From positions 62,001 to 126,000 of IMG/VR virus record IMGVR_UViG_3300046318_000439: a stretch of 64,000 bases of DNA, one strand, 5' to 3'. The stretch is from a virus. Numbering within the stretch: the stretch's first letter is position 1; each line of letters opens with the position of its first letter. Both the position numbers and the translations under genes were made by a program. Shown here piece after piece: positions 18,401 through 24,414 of this stretch. The notes beneath the pieces were generated by a model. That model did no database searches. It was not told the origin of the DNA and saw nothing but the letters and a program-made list of their open reading frames with translations.

Positions 18401-18952
18401 ATGACAGTTCATTTTGTATATATGTGGTTTGATCGTGTGCGCAAAATGTTTTACGTCGGTCAACATACTGGATCTCTGAATGATCAATACACTTCTTCTT
18501 CACGTTGGCTAGCTGGAGAGATACGTTATCGTCCAGCCGACTTTAAACGTCGCATCATTCGTACATTCAGGACTAAGCATGAAGCTCAGCTATATGAAGG
18601 CAGACTACTAACGCTCATCCGATCCAACGAGTTTGGCTCGAGGTATTATAACCTGAAGATGGGTGCACCTAAAGGCAACTTGCCTTGGAATGCTGGTAAA
18701 ACTAATGTATATTCGAAAGATACGTTAGATAAAATGTCGACCGCCAAAAAAGGACGGCCTTCTCACAATAAAGGTAAACTGAGCCCACTATCAGCCCAAA
18801 ACGGTAAAAAGGGAGCTTCAAAGCTCGCCAAAACTGTAACAGGGAGAAGAATGGCTACTAGGCTAGATGGTACACGGTACTGGATATATCCAGATGTAGA
18901 TTGTTTGGGTGATAAGGAACAATCTACAAATCCTCATTCGATCACTGCTTAA
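18401..18952 (+). CDS. GIY-YIG homing endonuclease with NUMOD3 repeats
   Basis: The start is placed at ATG 18401, after AGGGAAA and the late promoter. The 183-residue product begins MTVHFVYMWFDRVRKMFYVG, a GIY-YIG variant, with Arg and Glu candidates in FKRRIIRTFRTKHEAQLYEG. The second half has NUMOD3-type DNA-binding motifs (NLPWNAGKTNVYSKDTLDKM, KKGRPSHNKGKLS). Such enzymes cut allelic sites lacking the insert. The gene lies antisense to, and inside, the tmRNA gene: its stop is in the same TTAA as the tmRNA tag stop. Confidence 0.85.
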   Translation: MTVHFVYMWFDRVRKMFYVGQHTGSLNDQYTSSSRWLAGEIRYRPADFKRRIIRTFRTKHEAQLYEGRLLTLIRSNEFGSRYYNLKMGAPKGNLPWNAGKTNVYSKDTLDKMSTAKKGRPSHNKGKLSPLSAQNGKKGASKLAKTVTGRRMATRLDGTRYWIYPDVDCLGDKEQSTNPHSITA

Positions 18953-19091
18953 GCAGCGAGAGCGAAGCGGCTATCATTAGCTGCAATTACATTTATTTGC
19001 TTCTTCGGCCGAGTGTCCTCAACCCTATCGTCTTTCACATTGACGTGTTGCCGTCTCTACTATCTCACGCTGTCGAAACTGTTTCAGGCCC
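18949..19091 (-). ncRNA. ssrA: tmRNA coding piece with tag ANDSRFALAA
   Basis: It starts GGGCCTG, then AGTTTCGACAG, the D-loop-like TTCGAC element of tmRNA. A region able to fold as PK1 follows, then the tag frame: GCT AAT GAT AGC CGC TTC GCT CTC GCT GCT TAA at 18981-18949. A preceding GCA (18984) could be the resume codon, giving one extra Ala. The tag stop sits in a palindrome (CTGCTTAAGCAG). Beyond it a 10-bp hairpin (18896-18905 with 18918-18927) may close the 3' end; it lies inside the antisense endonuclease gene. Confidence 0.8.
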
Positions 19092-19095
19092 AATA

Positions 19096-19152
19096 GAAAG
19101 TATACTACAGCTTTCAGTTACGATACCCCGTAGCACCCCTTAATATACTTTC
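19096..19152 (-). other. Intervening segment of the tmRNA precursor, hairpin-forming
   Basis: Directly after the CCA, GAAAGTATA (19152-19144) pairs perfectly with TATACTTTC (19104-19096), just before the coding piece. This nine-bp stem would extend the acceptor stem in the precursor. It would present both ends to RNase P and 3' nucleases, as expected for a permuted tmRNA transcript. Confidence 0.75.
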
Positions 19153-19207
19153 TGGTGGACCTGCCCGGTACTGCCCCGGGGTCCAACATGCCTTCGCTTT
19201 GAAGGGA
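19153..19207 (-). ncRNA. ssrA: tmRNA acceptor piece
   Basis: The piece ends in an encoded ACCA (19156-19153). Inward from it are the acceptor strand CAGGTCC, a 5-bp T-type stem (CCCGG/CCGGG) around a seven-base loop GGCAGTA, the P2 strand GGCATGTTG and a small hairpin (CCTTC/GAAGG). The loop lacks the usual TTC of a T-loop, which is odd and should be compared with other two-piece tmRNAs. The true 5' end is set by processing; 19207 is an estimate just after the upstream small gene. Confidence 0.8.
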
Positions 19208-19321
19208 TTACAACAATTCTTTTTTACGAGTTACCAAATGGTATATTACCCAAAAATATATATTAACTGTAGTAGCAATGCCCCATATAAAGGTCCAGTG
19301 CCAGTAGTCTATTAGTATCAT
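19208..19321 (-). CDS. Small membrane protein, 37 residues
   Basis: The ATG at 19321 opens MILIDYWHWTFIWGIATTVN and a second hydrophobic half ending in a basic tail (RKKELL). It is one membrane segment and ends one base before the tmRNA acceptor region. There is no clear ribosome site, so it is tentative. Confidence 0.45.
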   Translation of the reverse strand: MILIDYWHWTFIWGIATTVNIYFWVIYHLVTRKKELL

Positions 19322-19333
19322 AATTATTATATA

Positions 19334-19561
19334 TTAAAATGGAGCGTCAGGCAAGCTATTTAACCACTTCTGCTTCTCAAACTTTGGTTTCTTTAGCTTG
19401 GCTATCTCCGTCAGTGTCAAAGAAGGATCGCCGTTCATAAAGTGTTCTGCATCCTCACGAGAGAAGAACCGCCGAAGCGGTCCGTCCTCATCACTTACTA
19501 CGAATCTACGAACTGGTCTGAATGGCTCAGGCAGCTTCAGCAAATGTAACGGCAGTTTCAA
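19334..19561 (-). CDS. Hypothetical protein, up to 75 residues
   Basis: The frame starts with TTG at 19561 inside the end of the DUF932 gene. No in-frame ATG lies before residue 42, so TTG or CTG initiation is needed. The composition is basic and proline-bearing (VRRFVVSDEDGPLRRFFSRE), with real coding character. Function unknown. Confidence 0.55.
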   Translation of the reverse strand: MKLPLHLLKLPEPFRPVRRFVVSDEDGPLRRFFSREDAEHFMNGDPSLTLTEIAKLKKPKFEKQKWLNSLPDAPF

Positions 19562-20477
19562 GAGCTTTTACCTTTAAGTTCTTATTAGCACCAAACCATG
19601 CTGACTGCAAGCGTGTGTCTGCTGAGCGACCGATTTCATGGTCAGTCAAATATGTCACAGCATTAAATGCTTGCCACCAGCTACCTTCTGCAAACTTATG
19701 ACCTGGTTGTGTATTCAATACTTCCAAGGCACGGGTAGCAGACTTTGACAACTCTTTACGTTGTGGGCCTTTTTCTTTATTGTAGGCAAGCACTGGGAAG
19801 ATTGAGTTAAAGTATTCTTTAACAGACTCACCATTGTAACGCTTGCTACCCAAGAATGCAGCCATCTCTTTGTACTTCGCCAACTTCTCAGTAGCAATAC
19901 CAAGAGTTTGTTTCACTTCATCAGCATCAAACACTGTGCGGTGGTTTTTCTTAACCATGCGATCAGCTTTTTGGTTGAGTGATAATGTTAGCGTGTTATT
20001 GCATACAACACGAATGGGAGTAAAGCGAACATCGATGCATTGACCGAACCGATGAGGATTTGTAAACAGTAGATATGAATCAACTTGATCTCCTTTAAAT
20101 AATTCAAATGAATCTTTGACCTTAGCCAAAGCCCATACGATCTGTCCATTTCTTAATGAACCAGCTGTATGCATTTCCATATCACCAGCTTTACAGTATT
20201 CATCAAAGAAGTTAAATGCTTCATGGTTCTGAACTGGGTTCCATTCATTAGACACAACGCCTAAGATAGAATCATCAGAAGAGCGTGTTAGGGCAGACCA
20301 ACCAACATTCACTTGATTACCATTAATATCAGCAAACGCTGGAATCTTTTCTACTGTCCAATCTAAACCAGCCTTTTGTAACATCTGAGCAGGAGATAGG
20401 TCGCTAGGAACTCGCTCGCCTAAACCGTGCCATGGTAATTCGCCTGCATATGCCATTGTTTCAATTTCGTGCGCCAT
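19527..20477 (-). CDS. DUF932 (TIGR03299-type) phage/plasmid protein
   Basis: A 316-residue protein with the family start AYAGELPWHGLGERVPSDL and the core SLLFTN-like segment YLLFTNPHRFGQCIDVRFTP followed by RVVCNNTLTLSL. DUF932 proteins are common in large phages and plasmids; their job is not established. It is the first gene after its own promoter (20543-20571), so probably early-expressed. Confidence 0.85.
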   Translation of the reverse strand: MAHEIETMAYAGELPWHGLGERVPSDLSPAQMLQKAGLDWTVEKIPAFADINGNQVNVGWSALTRSSDDSILGVVSNEWNPVQNHEAFNFFDEYCKAGDMEMHTAGSLRNGQIVWALAKVKDSFELFKGDQVDSYLLFTNPHRFGQCIDVRFTPIRVVCNNTLTLSLNQKADRMVKKNHRTVFDADEVKQTLGIATEKLAKYKEMAAFLGSKRYNGESVKEYFNSIFPVLAYNKEKGPQRKELSKSATRALEVLNTQPGHKFAEGSWWQAFNAVTYLTDHEIGRSADTRLQSAWFGANKNLKVKALETAVTFAEAA

Positions 20478-20542
20478 AATATAATCCTTTTCATAATATA
20501 ATCAAAAAACGGTCATGACCACTTTTTCACAACCATGAGTCT

Positions 20543-20571
20543 ATTATCACGTATTTCTCACAAAAAGGCAA
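20543..20571 (-). promoter_or_regulatory. Early promoter of the repeated family
   Basis: Minus strand: TTGCCT, 17 bp, GATAAT. The spacer begins TTTTTGTGAG, as in the other family members. It drives the DUF932 gene. Confidence 0.75.
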
Positions 20572-20575
20572 CAGG

Positions 20576-20755
20576 CTAGAAAAGCGCGTAGTTACGTACC
20601 CTATTAACCTCTTTCAAAATAACGTCGCATTCCTCTGGTTTTAAGTCCCCGGATTTTTTCTGTTTTTCCACCTCACCAACAAGCGCCATCAGCAGCTTAG
20701 GCCGGTTTTTTAGTACATGGACGCTCGCAATAAAAAGGTCGCGACTTCTGCTCAT
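20576..20755 (-). CDS. Hypothetical protein, 59 residues
   Basis: MSRSRDLFIASVHVLKNRPK starts at an ATG at 20755, one base after the 20757 gene. It is a basic helical protein that ends in front of the 20543 promoter. Not recognised. Confidence 0.65.
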   Translation of the reverse strand: MSRSRDLFIASVHVLKNRPKLLMALVGEVEKQKKSGDLKPEECDVILKEVNRVRNYALF

Positions 20756-20756
20756 A

Positions 20757-20969
20757 TTATAAGTTATCCTTCACATGCTGTATTATAAGAGCGGCTTCAA
20801 GCATATCGCTCTTAGCCACATAATTCTCGACTTCGTCAATAATAGATGAATATATCAGAGCATGGAGCTCAATCATCTCCTCTTCAGACAATCTCTCTAG
20901 TAAACGCTCACTCACCCATTTCTTAAGAGGGATCCCTTTGTAATGTGTAGGAGTTCTTTCTTCCATCAT
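20757..20969 (-). CDS. Hypothetical protein, 70 residues
   Basis: A helical, acidic protein (ERLLERLSEEEMIELHALIY) overlapping its upstream neighbour by four bases. No known motif. Part of a three- or four-gene early unit starting at 21384. Confidence 0.7.
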   Translation of the reverse strand: MMEERTPTHYKGIPLKKWVSERLLERLSEEEMIELHALIYSSIIDEVENYVAKSDMLEAALIIQHVKDNL

Positions 20970-21202
20970 TCACCTTTCGGTAACGTGTTGTGATTATCAT
21001 TATATAGACCCATTGCCTCTGCATCACGAGACATCATTTCTAATACAATACGTCCTGCTGTTAGTTGATAGAATCTTCTCAGATCCGTTTCATTGCCAAT
21101 CACTACATGCCAGTTATTTGCTTTGTCAAGAGAAACAACAAACCCTGCTTCCTTAGCAATCTGCAACAACCCCTCTGTAGTCTCAAACCTTTTGTCTGTC
21201 AT
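20966..21202 (-). CDS. Hypothetical protein, 78 residues
   Basis: Soluble protein (ETTEGLLQIAKEAGFVVSLD). It starts on the last base of the upstream stop (TAATG) and overlaps the next gene by four bases. Not recognised. Confidence 0.7.
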   Translation of the reverse strand: MTDKRFETTEGLLQIAKEAGFVVSLDKANNWHVVIGNETDLRRFYQLTAGRIVLEMMSRDAEAMGLYNDNHNTLPKGE

Positions 21203-21384
21203 TACATCATCTCCATGTCTACTACCTGCTTGGCTACGTGGTAATGCTTTGAAGAAACAACTCCCAATGTGTCCTCAATCATTTGATAGGCAGACAACCA
21301 ATTCTTATATGGGCCTGCAACATACTCATATTGATCACTCTTTGAGAATGACTTCACCACATAGTACAATTCAATCTTCTTCAT
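21202..21384 (-). CDS. Hypothetical protein, 60 residues
   Basis: First gene behind the promoter at 21421-21449. MKKIELYYVVKSFSKSDQYE is followed by an aromatic-rich short body, likely a small alpha/beta fold. Not recognised. Confidence 0.7.
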   Translation of the reverse strand: MKKIELYYVVKSFSKSDQYEYVAGPYKNWLSAYQMIEDTLGVVSSKHYHVAKQVVDMEMM

Positions 21385-21420
21385 AATATAAACTCCAGTG
21401 GATTATTACCGACGTTTCCT

Positions 21421-21449
21421 ATAATACAGGAAAACGCAATATTAGGCAA
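21421..21449 (-). promoter_or_regulatory. Early promoter
   Basis: Minus strand: TTGCCT, 17 bp, TATTAT, 37 bases before the 21384 start. Confidence 0.65.
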
Positions 21450-21452
21450 CCG

Positions 21453-21534
21453 CCCCGTAAAAAAATTTCAATGGCGCGTGAATGTTGAATTCCGGATTGC
21501 ATTTTTGTCTGGGTCCCCCCGCAAAAAAATTTCA
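21453..21534. repeat. Direct repeat in a non-coding gap
   Basis: CCCCGTAAAAAAATTTCA at 21453-21470 recurs as CCCCGCAAAAAAATTTCA at 21517-21534, 64 bases apart. Both are followed by (GA)ATGG. The 170-base gap between the promoter at 21449 and the gene end at 21618 holds no gene that I can see. Read on the minus strand each copy gives a T-run followed by G-rich sequence, so a transcription stop or processing signal is possible but unproven. Confidence 0.5.
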
Positions 21535-21617
21535 GATGGGGAAGGGATTGGACTTCGTTGTATATACGCGTCCGGCGTGTTCTGATCCCGAAATAAAAAA
21601 TACCCCCCTATGCCTTC

Positions 21618-21881
21618 TCAGACACCGAGTCCCATCCCAGCAAAACAGAAGTCATTCGCCTTTTTCAGCATCCTGTCCTTATTCATCGCTGTTTCGATTG
21701 AATTGATGATTGCATCCTTCGTTGGCTTGTTCCCACCACCAGACTCCACTAAGGCAATACAATACTGTCTGAACTGTTCCATGCCCATATCACTATACGC
21801 TTGATAAAGAGAACGTAAACCATCTTCACCAATAGTGTCGTTCTTTAATCTGCTCTTACTGCTAGACTGTGTATCATACAT
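21618..21881 (-). CDS. Hypothetical protein, 87 residues
   Basis: The start is placed at the ATG at 21881, eight bases inside the SWIM gene and behind AGGAG. A longer frame upstream would overlap that gene by 89 bases. Helical protein (GLRSLYQAYSDMGMEQFRQY, KPTKDAIINSIETAMNKDRM). Function unknown. Confidence 0.7.
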   Translation of the reverse strand: MYDTQSSSKSRLKNDTIGEDGLRSLYQAYSDMGMEQFRQYCIALVESGGGNKPTKDAIINSIETAMNKDRMLKKANDFCFAGMGLGV

Positions 21882-22167
21882 GCTTACATACTCCTCTATA
21901 CTTGAACCCTGGACATGTGCACTTATTATCATGCACGTAATATACATCGCCCTTAGAACCAATCACCTTTTTATCGTACTCTACTTCTTCTAGGATTTCT
22001 GCCTTATTAAACTTACGGCCACGAATATCGAATCTGATCGGCTGTTTGAAAGTAGTCTCTTCACCATTAGAAGCCTTGATATACCCATAACACTTTGATA
22101 AATCAGCGGATAGCTTATACGTGTGATTTGGCCACTCCCAATCAGTCACCTCTACTGCTAATATCAT
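21874..22167 (-). CDS. SWIM-type zinc finger protein
   Basis: A 97-residue protein. The C-terminus has the SWIM pattern CTCPGFKYRGVCKH: C-x-C, spacer, C-x-H. SWIM domains bind DNA or proteins. The first part is beta-rich (LAVEVTDWEWPNHTYKLSAD). It starts on the overlap with the 22164 gene. Confidence 0.75.
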   Translation of the reverse strand: MILAVEVTDWEWPNHTYKLSADLSKCYGYIKASNGEETTFKQPIRFDIRGRKFNKAEILEEVEYDKKVIGSKGDVYYVHDNKCTCPGFKYRGVCKHV

Positions 22168-22361
22168 GACGCGAAAATATCCTTGCTTAGAATTTCGTCT
22201 TCTACCAACTGATTACATGCATTCAATGTCATCTGAAAAATCATGTAAGCATTCGCCTTTTCTTGAGCAGGTAATCTTTCGATTTGTTCAGCAATCACCT
22301 CTAATGTTGGTGTCACAAAAAGGTTTGACCTTGGGATTGGATTTTCAACTGTGTTATACAT
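22164..22361 (-). CDS. Hypothetical protein, 65 residues
   Basis: Helical protein (VIAEQIERLPAQEKANAYMI), overlapping its neighbours by one to four bases. Not recognised. Confidence 0.7.
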   Translation of the reverse strand: MYNTVENPIPRSNLFVTPTLEVIAEQIERLPAQEKANAYMIFQMTLNACNQLVEDEILSKDIFAS

Positions 22362-22540
22362 TATACTAACTCCTCTTCTTCACAAGTAGCTACTACCTCT
22401 AAACTATCACCAGCTTGCATGAAACTAGCAAAGTCTCTCATCGCGAACATTAGATTGTTATCATAATCATCAGAACCTTCTAAACCTAAATCATATGAAC
22501 CAATCACACAACCTGTACTACCCTTCATAATCAATTTCAT
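22361..22540 (-). CDS. Hypothetical protein, 59 residues
   Basis: An ATG at 22573 would lie inside the promoter -10 box at 22572-22577. The ATG at 22540 sits 7 bases after AAAAGGGA and is at the usual ~32-base distance, so it is preferred. MKLIMKGSTGCVIGSYDLGL leads into an acidic body. Not recognised. Confidence 0.65.
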   Translation of the reverse strand: MKLIMKGSTGCVIGSYDLGLEGSDDYDNNLMFAMRDFASFMQAGDSLEVVATCEEEELV

Positions 22541-22571
22541 TTTCATTCCCTTTTCTTCACTTGATGTAATC

Positions 22572-22600
22572 ATTGTCCCTTTTTATCACAAAAAGGTCAA
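22572..22600 (-). promoter_or_regulatory. Early promoter of the repeated family
   Basis: Minus strand: TTGACC, 17 bp beginning TTTTTGT and ending GG, GACAAT. Confidence 0.75.
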
Positions 22601-22603
22601 CTG

Positions 22604-22837
22604 TTAATCCCAACTTTTCTTACCACCGAATTCTTCGTTCCAATCGTAACCAGCTAGGTAAGCATCACGCTCTTCATCAGTTAATTCAGTAATCGCTTCT
22701 GTATCATAACTACCACCAACGTAGTAATGTGGCTTACGAGGACGGTCATACCAACTATCAGCTGAACCACGGTCAAACGGGCCACCATGACGGTTATCGT
22801 ATAACACACCTTTGTATAACGTTACATTATCAATCAT
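22604..22837 (-). CDS. Conserved phage protein, 77 residues
   Basis: Contains NRHGGPFDRGSADSWYDRP and a Tyr/acidic C-terminus (TDEERDAYLAGYDWNEE). This pattern recurs in small unannotated proteins of many large phages. No function known. Single gene behind its own promoter. Confidence 0.75.
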   Translation of the reverse strand: MIDNVTLYKGVLYDNRHGGPFDRGSADSWYDRPRKPHYYVGGSYDTEAITELTDEERDAYLAGYDWNEEFGGKKSWD

Positions 22838-22866
22838 CTTATTCCCTTTCTTTAACTTATGAATCT

Positions 22867-22895
22867 ATTATCCGGGTTTATGACAAAAAGGTCAA
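22867..22895 (-). promoter_or_regulatory. Early promoter of the repeated family
   Basis: Minus strand: TTGACC, 17 bp (starts TTTTTGTC), GATAAT, 30 bases before the 22837 start. Confidence 0.8.
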
Positions 22896-22922
22896 CAGGG
22901 CAGATCCTATCGATTATACAGG

Positions 22923-22958
22923 AAAAAAAGAACCCCGGTCCAACGAAGGTACCGGGGT
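22923..22958 (-). terminator. Rho-independent terminator after the tRNA unit
   Basis: ACCCCGGT (22958-22951) pairs with ACCGGGGT (22939-22932). It is followed on the minus strand by TTCTTTTTTT. It ends the transcript that starts at 23554 and carries the 46-residue gene and tRNA-Glu. Confidence 0.85.
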
Positions 22959-23004
22959 GTGAAGGCCTTGTTTTTTAACAAGACTAGGGGAAAGGTGGTG
23001 GTAA

Positions 23005-23081
23005 TGTGATGTATTGCAACATCCTCTTGACTGCTGCTACAGTCTTTCAGCCTAGCGTCAAGGCATCCTACTTGGCATCAC
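23005..23081 (-). ncRNA. tRNA-like cloverleaf, identity unclear
   Basis: Seventy-odd bases closed by GTGATG/CATCAC contain a D-like arm (CAAG-loop with GG-CTTG) and a T-like arm (GATGT/ACATC). The middle arm is irregular, with CTGAAAG that could present a GAA anticodon. The T-loop lacks TTC. It may be a degenerate tRNA or another structured RNA of the same transcript. Confidence 0.35.
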
Positions 23082-23145
23082 CATATTGAAGCACACGGGC
23101 CTCTGATCAGACTTATAACGCCTAAGCCGATGTGCTTCAATATGG
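23081..23145. repeat. Long hairpin, 15-bp perfect stem
   Basis: CCATATTGAAGCACA at 23081-23095 and its complement at 23131-23145 enclose a 35-base loop containing the palindrome CTGATCAG. The outer end overlaps the CCA end of tRNA-Glu. Its stem is almost the same as that of the hairpin at 23226-23291. Confidence 0.8.
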
Positions 23146-23219
23146 TAACCTGTACGGGATTCGAACCTGTGAATGCCACCGTGAAAGGGTGGTGACTTAA
23201 GCCACTTGTCGAACAGGTT
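23143..23219 (-). tRNA. tRNA-Glu (UUC)
   Basis: Minus strand: acceptor AACCTGT/ACAGGTT with discriminator A and encoded CCA (23145-23143). The D-arm has GG. The anticodon arm is CCACC-CTTTCAC-GGTGG with anticodon TTC. The T-arm is ACAGG-TTCGAAT-CCCGT with one mismatch. It is flanked on both sides by near-identical long hairpins. Confidence 0.85.
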
Positions 23220-23225
23220 ATATTA

Positions 23226-23291
23226 CCATATTGAAGTACACTATCTCTACTTAAAGTTTATCGCTAGCGACACACAATGTACTTCAATATG
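23226..23291. repeat. Long hairpin, 14-bp perfect stem
   Basis: CATATTGAAGTACA at 23227-23240 pairs with TGTACTTCAATATG at 23278-23291 around a 37-base loop that holds the palindrome TCGCTAGCGA. It lies seven bases upstream of tRNA-Glu. The 99 bases from 23292 to 23390 show no further gene. Confidence 0.8.
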
Positions 23292-23390
23292 TGCTCGTTT
23301 GCGAATCATCCCGATTGGCTTAGAGCTTTGCAGTCATCACCTGCATGTCTTTACGCTTCCCAGCGATAGACTACGATGTACGAATGAATC

Positions 23391-23531
23391 TTACGAGGCC
23401 AACTCGCCTTTAAAGTAAACACGAACCGTGCCTGGAGCTGACGGACTAACTAAAACTGCTTCAGTCGTCTCACAGTAAGTGTCACGCTCTGTTGCAAATA
23501 ACACGAATGATGCGATTGCTGCTGATTCCAT
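23391..23531 (-). CDS. Hypothetical protein, 46 residues
   Basis: ATG at 23531 behind AAGGAGAAAG, a strong ribosome site. MESAAIASFVLFATERDTYC leads into a short beta-type end (GTVRVYFKGELAS). First gene of the tRNA-Glu transcript. Confidence 0.65.
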   Translation of the reverse strand: MESAAIASFVLFATERDTYCETTEAVLVSPSAPGTVRVYFKGELAS

Positions 23532-23553
23532 ATTCTTTCTCCTTAACAAAACC

Positions 23554-23582
23554 ATTATCTAACATTTAAACGAATAAGTCAA
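23554..23582 (-). promoter_or_regulatory. Early promoter for the tRNA unit
   Basis: Minus strand: TTGACT, 17 bp, GATAAT. It overlaps the 3' end of the 23736 gene. Confidence 0.75.
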
Positions 23583-23736
23583 CACTCTCGAGTTCAGAAG
23601 AACGAATCTCCAACAACTCCTTATTCGCATCTTCAATTGCTTCAGGAGAATCCAAATACTCCTGATACTCCAACTCAGCACAGTATGCCTCGTAACCAGC
23701 TGTGTCTTCAATTTGAATATCGTCGAATGAGTCCAT
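23566..23736 (-). CDS. Acidic hypothetical protein, 56 residues
   Basis: ATG at 23736 after AAAGGGAAAC. MDSFDDIQIEDTAGYEAYCA, strongly acidic and helical (pI clearly low). Single gene behind its own promoter. Small acidic early proteins often bind host enzymes, but nothing specific is visible. Confidence 0.65.
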   Translation of the reverse strand: MDSFDDIQIEDTAGYEAYCAELEYQEYLDSPEAIEDANKELLEIRSSELESVDLFV

Positions 23737-23765
23737 TTTGTTTCCCTTTCAATTTAATATAATTC

Positions 23766-23794
23766 ATTATCCCGAAAAAGTACAAAAAGGTCAA
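23766..23794 (-). promoter_or_regulatory. Early promoter of the repeated family
   Basis: Minus strand: TTGACC, 17 bp (starts TTTTTGT), GATAAT. Confidence 0.8.
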
Positions 23795-24060
23795 CTGCTC
23801 AAATTCATCACACGACCTGGATATTCCATGAAGTCAACTCTCCAAGGAACGAACACTGTCTGACCAACACGACTATGTTTACCTTTTGGTTGCTCTTCAC
23901 CACCATACACATCTTTAGTCACGGTAATCTTATATGACTGAAAGTACTCTTCATTGCAGTTTACAATCTCAACAATACCTTCTACGAAACAATCACCACG
24001 ACCGTCCATTGGTTTGAAGTCGTAAGATCTGATTTTATCGCCTTTTTTCACTTGTAACAT
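23791..24060 (-). CDS. Hypothetical protein, 89 residues
   Basis: A beta-rich small protein (LQVKKGDKIRSYDFKPMDGR, VGQTVFVPWRVDF), SH3/KOW-like in appearance but not recognised. Ends at the next promoter; single-gene unit. Confidence 0.7.
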   Translation of the reverse strand: MLQVKKGDKIRSYDFKPMDGRGDCFVEGIVEIVNCNEEYFQSYKITVTKDVYGGEEQPKGKHSRVGQTVFVPWRVDFMEYPGRVMNLSS

Positions 24061-24090
24061 TTTGTTTCCCTTTCTTCACTGTATGGATAC

Positions 24091-24119
24091 AGTATCCCGG
24101 AAAAAGGACAAAAGGTCAA
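24091..24119 (-). promoter_or_regulatory. Early promoter of the repeated family
   Basis: Minus strand: TTGACC, 17 bp, GATACT, 31 bases before the 24060 start. Confidence 0.75.
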
Positions 24120-24141
24120 CAGGGCCAAAAGGCCCTATTAA

Positions 24142-24414
24142 TCAACGATTTACATTCAAGCTTGGCTCACGTTGCTCGATCATATCGCGCTCATGGTCGC
24201 GAGCTTCACGTTGAGTTTTGAATTCTGCTAACAAAACTGTGTAGAAACTCTTGAACCCATCGCGTGCAATTGCTCTAGATAGTGGCGTATGTGTTCTATC
24301 CCCACATTTCGCGTGGGATTTATGACGAGCCATACGAGCTTTGAGATCTCCAGTCATGCCGATGTACGATTGACGTGGGTTCTTTGAGTTAATTAATTGA
24401 TAAACAGCGTACAT
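24142..24414 (-). CDS. GIY-YIG nuclease, single domain
   Basis: A 90-residue protein: YAVYQLINSK, then QSYIGMTGDLKARMARHKSH give the two signature strands and the catalytic Arg. A Glu follows in TQREARDHERDMIEQREPSL. The size and lack of a DNA-binding tail suggest a minimal SegE/UvrC-N-like nuclease. It overlaps the upstream gene by one base. Confidence 0.85.
   Translation of the reverse strand: MYAVYQLINSKNPRQSYIGMTGDLKARMARHKSHAKCGDRTHTPLSRAIARDGFKSFYTVLLAEFKTQREARDHERDMIEQREPSLNVNR

Larger units (their letters stand above)
18896..19207 (-). ncRNA. ssrA: Circularly permuted (two-piece) tmRNA gene
   Basis: Read on the minus strand the acceptor piece (ending CCA at 19153) comes first, then a 61-base intervening segment, then the coding piece starting at 19091. 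The two ends form a tRNA-like acceptor stem: GGGCCTG (19091-19085) pairs with CAGGTCC (19163-19157), seven pairs with one G-T. A long P2-type stem joins the pieces (19042-19050 with 19184-19192). The open reading part ends ANDSRFALAA-stop. Permuted tmRNAs are known in alphaproteobacteria, cyanobacteria and some betaproteobacteria, and the tag resembles betaproteobacterial tags. The 3' boundary near 18896 is uncertain. Confidence 0.85.

Noticed and set aside
18275-19091. Group I intron inside the tmRNA gene
   Set aside because: I looked for P/Q/R/S intron core elements and found none clearly, and the endonuclease gene runs antisense. A displaced-end insertion explains the two tag ends better.
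23226-23291. A second or permuted tRNA in the hairpin loops next to tRNA-Glu
   Set aside because: The loops (35-37 bases) do not fold as tRNA halves and lack T-loop and anticodon features; kept only as hairpins.
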